Source of the DNA: Nostoc sp. CHAB 5834
GTDB taxonomy: Bacteria; Cyanobacteriota; Cyanobacteriia; Cyanobacteriales; Nostocaceae
Direction of reading: 5' to 3'
Assembly (NCBI GenBank): GCA_020829485.1
Contig: JAIVFU010000117.1
Coordinates: forward strand, 1 to 19,030
Length of the DNA: 19,030 nucleotides
Of the stretch, positions 15,724-19,030 are shown one piece after another. Position 1 is the stretch's first letter. Each line of letters begins with the position of its first letter. The position numbers and the translations under genes are program-made. The notes under the pieces are model-generated. The model did no database searches. It was not told where the DNA came from and worked only from the letters and a program-made list of their open reading frames with translations.

Positions 15724-15852
15724 ATGCTTGAAATCTTAACAGACCTAAGTACAAAGTGTGTAGCAGGAATAATTATTGGAGGTATCGGCGGTTTTTGCCT
15801 GCTCAGAATGTGGGACGAAATAACCAGCTTATTAAAGTTGTGGCGACGATAA
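15724..15852 (+). CDS. Tiny single-span membrane protein
   Basis: A 42-codon frame starts at 15724, 51 bases after the coupling-protein stop, and encodes MLEILTDLST, then a hydrophobic span KCVAGIIIGGIGGFCLLRMW (residues 11-30) and a basic end KLWRR. The Gly-rich span followed by positive residues is typical of small membrane proteins in conjugation operons, but no family is recognised. It keeps the direction of the TraG remnant and may be the next gene of the old transfer operon. A longer frame across 15756-16007 overlaps it in another phase and is less protein-like at its start. Confidence 0.45.
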   Translation: MLEILTDLSTKCVAGIIIGGIGGFCLLRMWDEITSLLKLWRR

Positions 15853-16061
15853 AACTTAAGCCAAAGCAAATAATCTTTGGTGTGATCTGTGAAAAAAGAC
15901 TTGAAGTTGACACGAGCGGACGTAGATCAGCCAACACGTTAACCAGCTATACGGCCAAGTTACCCCAATCAGCCAAATTTTATTCTGAACTACAGCAATC
16001 TAGTTAATTGTGAGAAAGAAGCGTTTGAACGCACAGAAGGCAACTTTAGCTAAATACGGTA

Positions 16062-16694
16062 TCAAAACCCATATACATCTGGATCTCCACCCGTTAATGA
16101 ACGCATAACTCGCTCCTCACTGTCCCAGTCTTCTGTATCATCATCTTCTGAATCATTATCATCTTCTGAATCAAAGTCCTCGAAAAAGTCATCATCATCA
16201 ATAATCGCAGTGTGCCCCGATAATGTGTATACTGAAAATATTTTAGTATCAAAGCCAGTCGTTTTCTCATTCCACCACTGAGCAATAATTTGGCTTTCAT
16301 CTTGCTGAATTATGAACTCACAATCTTTCTCAATACGTTTCAAGCCAAATCCAACAATGGTCATATCAGGGCTACCTGACATTAAATTAACTAGATGACC
16401 AACACTGAAGGGGTCATCTTCATCAATATTATATCGGTTTTTTTCTTCTTGACTTAAAATTATTTCATCTTCATCTTCGTGTTCAATATCAGTAATCAAA
16501 AATGATTGAGTTGAAAAATCTTTGTTTTCCACATTCCACCATTGAGCTACAATTTCTTTCGCAGGATTACAATCTTCCCTAGAGGTACTATAGTTTAATG
16601 GATCAGAACCGTAACCAATAACAGTCATTTCAAGATCCTTTGATCTCAACTTGACAATATCACCAACAAAAATATTTGTTTCTTGCCCTTCCAT
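16062..16694 (-). CDS. Tandem DUF2158 (YodC-like) protein with acidic tail
   Basis: The 210-residue protein contains two copies of a small beta-barrel-like domain of the YodC/DUF2158 type. Copy one is residues 10-69 (VGDIVKLRS, then MTVIGYG, then IVAQWWN). Copy two is residues 98-155 (VGHLVNLMSGSPDMTIVGFG, then IIAQWWN and F). The family signature is G-D-x-V-x-L-x-S-G-G-P-x-M-T-V, later V-x-C-x-W-F; here the CQW is AQW in both copies. Between them is an Asp/Glu-rich linker, and after copy two a strongly acidic tail (about 166-194) that could mimic nucleic acid or bind basic proteins. DUF2158 has no firm function. The gene stands alone, leftward, with a small dyad upstream (16747-16766). The DUF assignment is from memory. 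Confidence 0.75.
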   Translation of the reverse strand: MEGQETNIFVGDIVKLRSKDLEMTVIGYGSDPLNYSTSREDCNPAKEIVAQWWNVENKDFSTQSFLITDIEHEDEDEIILSQEEKNRYNIDEDDPFSVGHLVNLMSGSPDMTIVGFGLKRIEKDCEFIIQQDESQIIAQWWNEKTTGFDTKIFSVYTLSGHTAIIDDDDFFEDFDSEDDNDSEDDDTEDWDSEERVMRSLTGGDPDVYGF

Positions 16695-16746
16695 GTTAAC
16701 AATATTGCGTAGATGTTAGAAATCTTAATCTCCTATAAAAGTAAAG

Positions 16747-16766
16747 CCACAAAAACGACATTGTGG
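16747..16766. promoter_or_regulatory. Short dyad upstream of the DUF2158 gene
   Basis: CCACAA (16747-16752) and TTGTGG (16761-16766) form a 6-bp inverted repeat with an 8-base centre, about 50-70 bp upstream of the start codon at 16694. An operator is plausible; no T-run supports a terminator. Confidence 0.4.
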
Positions 16767-16871
16767 TATTGATTAAAGATCAATTAGACGGTTGCTATAG
16801 ATCCATGCGTCCGTAAAGCTCTTCGCTTGCACGTCGCTATTAGGTTCGACAGAAATAAGAATACTAGTTAT

Positions 16872-16897
16872 CTTACAGACTGATTCACGGGTCAATA
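16872..16897 (-). mobile_element. Orphan IS630 terminal inverted repeat with flanking TA
   Basis: Read inward from 16895 on the minus strand, TTGACCCGTGAATCAGTC and the following TGTAAGA match the right end of the IS630 at 6816 in 19 of 25 positions, including the AGTCTGT block, with TA at 16896-16897. The element interior should extend leftward, but no transposase sequence follows; within about 180 bp the DUF2158 gene begins. It is a solo end left by deletion. Confidence 0.7.
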
Positions 16898-17054
16898 ACA
16901 TTATATTGAGGTAACAAATTTGTTGCTAAATGTGGATAAGCCTTTGCACCTGCTATAATTTCCATAACATTATGAACAATATTTTTATGCTCATGTTGTA
17001 AAATTTTTCTGTAATGATTCACAATATCTGTGTGCCAAACATTTACAAAAAATG
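16885..17054 (-). pseudogene. C-terminal gene scrap between IS1 and an IS630 end
   Basis: A minus-strand frame enters from the IS1 border and reads about 56 residues (FFVNVWHTDIVNHYRK, then HNVMEIIAGAKAYPHLATNL) to a TGA at 16887-16885. The last residues (VIDP) and the stop are supplied by the IS630 end, so the gene is cut at both sides: 5' by IS1 and 3' by IS630. The composition is protein-like and AT-rich. The family is not recognised. The other side of IS1 does not carry a matching 5' part, so a deletion accompanied or followed the IS1 insertion. Confidence 0.5.
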
Positions 17055-17444
17055 GGTAGTGGCTTAACTGCGTTGATCGGCGAAGAAAAACTGATTAATG
17101 AATAGGCCGATTGTCGTATCGTGGACCGCCACTGACTTTGAGAAGCAAATGGTTCGACGGGTCAGTCGTTTCAAGCGTGTTCGAAGAGTAAGATGTTTCC
17201 GTTCAAGCCCTTGTAATGCCGCTTTACGAACTAAGCGTAAGCGTTGATCTAAGTAATCAAAGTAGGCCCACCAAGAGTCTGTTATCCATCTAATTACCTC
17301 AATTTTAGCCTGCTCTAACAAGCTAAGTAGGTGGCGAAACGTTTTGTGAGTCCGTCGGCCGAAAACGAAGGCAATAATCTCACCTGTCACTGCATCCTCT
17401 ACCCACCACAGCCAACGGGGCTGTTTTTTCTTACCCACGTAGGA

Positions 17445-17460
17445 CCACAACGGTGGCCCG
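17445..17460 (+). repeat. Hairpin insert module 5 (in IS1)
   Basis: CCAC-AACG-GTGG-CCCG has the same plan as the four IS630 modules: 4-bp stem, NNCG loop, complementary stem, NYCG tail. The exact excess is 16 nt; taking out 17446-17461 restores the conserved Trp of DEMWSYV, whereas the motif-aligned 17445-17460 would give Cys, so the ends are uncertain by one or two bases. Confidence 0.65.
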
Positions 17461-17537
17461 GCACATCTCGTCGACTTTGAGACTCATTTTCAAACCTCTA
17501 TCGACGTACAAGGGGTTTATATGAATCACTTCACTAC

Positions 17538-17545
17538 TTTTTTTT
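17538..17545 (-). promoter_or_regulatory. IS1 programmed -1 frameshift site (A8)
   Basis: On the coding strand eight A residues follow TTT at the end of insA, just before the TAG. Slippage by -1 here leads from QFKKK into the insB' frame, the known IS1 arrangement. It is the expected way to make the InsAB' fusion. Confidence 0.75.
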
Positions 17546-18009
17546 AAACTGAGAGCTGACGGTGTTCCGGTTAACGCCTAAGACACGGGCGGTATCACGT
17601 ATGCCTGCTCCGTTGAGGACCATCTGAGTGATCTGTTCTTTGACCAAGGGGTCCCGGGCCTTATGGGTGTAGATTTGGACAAAGGTTCGAGCGCAATCAT
17701 AGCATCGGTAGCGTTGGGTACCAGCGCGGGTAGTGCCATACCGTTTGACATGTTGGGTTTTCCCACAATGCTTACAGGAGACTGCTTCTAAGACCATTCA
17801 CAAAGATACCCTATTCAACGCAGTTAGGCCACCACCAAATCGCTTATAAGCCACATTTTCGCGTCGTGAATCAATGTACCCAAAAATGTACAAATTAGGT
17901 AGCGAATTTAACTACAATGAATTTGTAATAAATACAAAGTAATCACCTGATAATTTTATGGTTAAGACATTAAGGGACACCCTGAAACCATCAAGCCGCC
18001 TAGAAACAG

Positions 18010-19030
18010 TTATGTGTCGGTTCCCAACTCTTTTTCCAGAACAGGCTTGATAAATTTATCGAATAAGGTCTTGCTATCTAAGTTCAACTCTTCACCTGTG
18101 TCATAAAGACGCTCAAGCAAATTGATCTTAAATCGTTTGTATTCAGATTGAGCTTCGTCTCCACCTAGGCTCTCTGAAGGCGTAAATTCTTGAAGCACCT
18201 TCAAAATGATAAAAATGGCGGTTCCTGCTAAAGCAGTAGTTTCAATGGCGACAGCGGTTGTACTAGATATTGAAAATGCGCCAGCAGTCACATAGGTCGC
18301 AGGGTCTTGCATGAGCTGTTTGATGAACTCCTCCGCCGTTTTACTGCCCACTTCCTTAGTCAGGTTAGGGGTTGAGCGATTGTTTAAACGGCGCTTTTCC
18401 AAATACATAAGCAAACTAAAGGTTTGCCAGAGCGTCAGGCTTTGATTGAAATAGAAGTATCGAATGTAAAAATGATATACTTGAGTCCTTAATTGCCACT
18501 CACCTATCAGCAGGACAAGTGATTCTTCCATTTGAGAAGAGGTGGTCTGCAAGCGCTTAAATATAGCTTCAGGATCAGCACCCCAGCCCAATTGTTCCGA
18601 TTCATTGTACTCGGTAGAGAATAGAGTTCGCTTTTCCTCAAGAAGGTCTACCAATTCCTTTTCTAAAACCCAGTGCTGAATCTGATGAAAATCTGTTGGG
18701 GATAGGGTAAAGGCTTCCCAAAAAGCTGGTGCATTGAATGGTTCGTCATGCTCTTCTCTGACTAATTGTACAGCTTCAATTAGTTCCTGATACAGTGCAA
18801 ACGCATGAATTGGTCCAGCAAAGTCAACAGCATCTACTTTTAGAGTATGCGTTAAAAAGCCCCTTAAAAAGCCATTAACCGGACGACTGATCTCCCATTG
18901 ACGAATTCGATTAATTTTTGTAGCCATCTCCGCTGTTCGCCCTATCTTATCCAGTGTAAAAACTTGCATATAAGCTGCCGCTGGAAATTGTAAAAAAATA
19001 CGACTGAAACAATGATGGGCTTTTGAATAG
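18010..19030 (-). CDS. Unrecognised protein with a C-terminal membrane segment, possibly extending past the window
   Basis: From an ATG at 18969 the product has 319 residues, but the same frame stays open through 19030 with no stop (FSRIFLQFPAAAYMQV before that Met), so the true start may be outside the window; Met15 (18927) is another option. Residues 1-220 are mostly helical, rich in Leu, Glu and aromatics (YHFYIRYFYFNQSLTLWQTF). Residues 226-258 form one hydrophobic segment of small residues (AGAFSISSTTAVAIETTALA), then a charged C-terminal helix region (KRFKINLLERLYD, FIKPVLEKEL). I do not recognise the family. The single late membrane span and large cytosolic helical part would suit a membrane-anchored effector or sensor, but no motif shows this. 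Its 3' side faces IS1 across 173 bp of AT-rich spacer. Confidence 0.62.
   Translation of the reverse strand, partial: YSKAHHCFSRIFLQFPAAAYMQVFTLDKIGRTAEMATKINRIRQWEISRPVNGFLRGFLTHTLKVDAVDFAGPIHAFALYQELIEAVQLVREEHDEPFNAPAFWEAFTLSPTDFHQIQHWVLEKELVDLLEEKRTLFSTEYNESEQLGWGADPEAIFKRLQTTSSQMEESLVLLIGEWQLRTQVYHFYIRYFYFNQSLTLWQTFSLLMYLEKRRLNNRSTPNLTKEVGSKTAEEFIKQLMQDPATYVTAGAFSISSTTAVAIETTALAGTAIFIILKVLQEFTPSESLGGDEAQSEYKRFKINLLERLYDTGEELNLDSKTLFDKFIKPVLEKELGTDT

Larger units (their letters stand above)
17064..17797 (-). pseudogene. insAB': IS1 transposase InsAB', broken by one hairpin insert
   Basis: In IS1 the transposase is made by a -1 frameshift joining insA to insB'. Here insA (17534-17797, 87 residues) has a zinc ribbon, Cys8-x2-Cys11 and Cys32-x2-Cys35, and a helix-turn-helix (RDTARVLGVNRNTVSS). 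It ends at an eight-A slippery run (17538-17545 on the plus strand as T8). After a -1 shift the frame reads HINPLYVDRG and KVDEM, holding the first catalytic Asp. A 16-nt insert then breaks DEM-WSYVGKKKQPRWLW. The rest (17064-17450) is intact, with TDSWW (second Asp) and LERKHLTLRTRLKR (Glu), ending in the left terminal repeat. Removing the insert would restore a complete InsAB'. Confidence 0.85.
17055..17836 (-). mobile_element. IS1-family insertion sequence
   Basis: The 782-bp element has near-perfect ends: GGTAGTGGCTTAACTGCGTT from 17055 inward and GGTGGTGGCCTAACTGCGTT from 17836 inward, with 20 of 22 positions alike and the GGT start typical of IS1. It encodes an InsA-like protein and an InsB' frame. 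No 8-9 bp target duplication is visible (CAAAAAATG on the left, AAATCGCTT on the right), pointing to a rearrangement at one end. Confidence 0.87.

Noticed and set aside
15756..16007. 83-codon plus-strand frame after the TraG remnant
   Set aside because: It overlaps the better small membrane ORF in another phase, its N-terminal half has no protein character and no family is seen; a scrap of an older gene in its second half cannot be excluded.
16858..16870. 13-bp match AGAATACTAGTTA shared with 3939-3951 upstream of the MFS gene
   Set aside because: A few 13-bp matches are expected by chance in 19 kb on both strands; flanking similarity is weak.
17558..17573. GACGGTGTTCCGG in insA resembling the module tail
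   Set aside because: The flanking bases do not form the stem and the insA frame is continuous through it (LGVNRNTVSS).
17055..17836. Target-site duplication for IS1
   Set aside because: The 8-9 bases on the two sides do not match, so no duplication can be claimed.

Overview
The window looks like an accessory, plasmid-like segment from a Bacteroidota bacterium, most likely a Cytophagales member close to Spirosoma. This is an inference from the AT-rich genes with little Shine-Dalgarno signal, the type of TraG/VirD4 tail, the resolvase type and the IS630 and IS1 style elements. No rRNA, tRNA or replication protein is visible. Three different repeat arrays, a resolvase, a coupling-protein remnant and several IS remnants all fit a plasmid or integrated mobile element.

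Layout. 1-1382: a minus-strand pair, a multi-pass membrane protein (runs off the left edge) and an exported protein of unknown function. 1670-2338: a serine resolvase with an altered active-site motif. 2416-2558: 22-bp tandem repeats, an inverted repeat and a 32-bp element that recurs inverted near 14.75 kb. 2661-3194: a small zinc-finger protein behind a 13-bp palindrome. 3498-3797: an 11-bp tandem array and further TTTAC-type repeats, origin-like. 4004-5284: an AmpG-like MFS permease, GC-rich compared with its neighbours. 5589-6818: an IS630 element nested beside the head of a second IS630. 6845-13772: a two-gene operon of a giant NACHT STAND ATPase followed by a DUF2610-like small protein, the best candidate for an anti-phage defence system here. 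13.9-15.1 kb: no convincing gene, but nine iterons at 21-22 bp spacing. 15109-15852: the 3' part of a TraG/VirD4 coupling protein and a tiny membrane protein. 16062-16694: a tandem DUF2158 protein with an acidic tail. 16872-17836: an orphan IS630 end, a gene scrap and an IS1 element. 18010-19030: an unrecognised membrane-anchored protein that is open to the right edge.

The most unusual signal is shared by the two broken transposases. The IS630 reading frame is interrupted four times and the IS1 frame once, each time by a GC-rich module of about 16 nt with one architecture: a 4-nt stem, a loop of type NNCG, the complementary stem and a tail of type NYCG, always in the same orientation relative to the transposase. 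Taking these modules out restores continuous transposase frames with their DDE residues. They may be scars of a very small mobile hairpin, a way of silencing transposases, or sequences skipped at the RNA or translation level.
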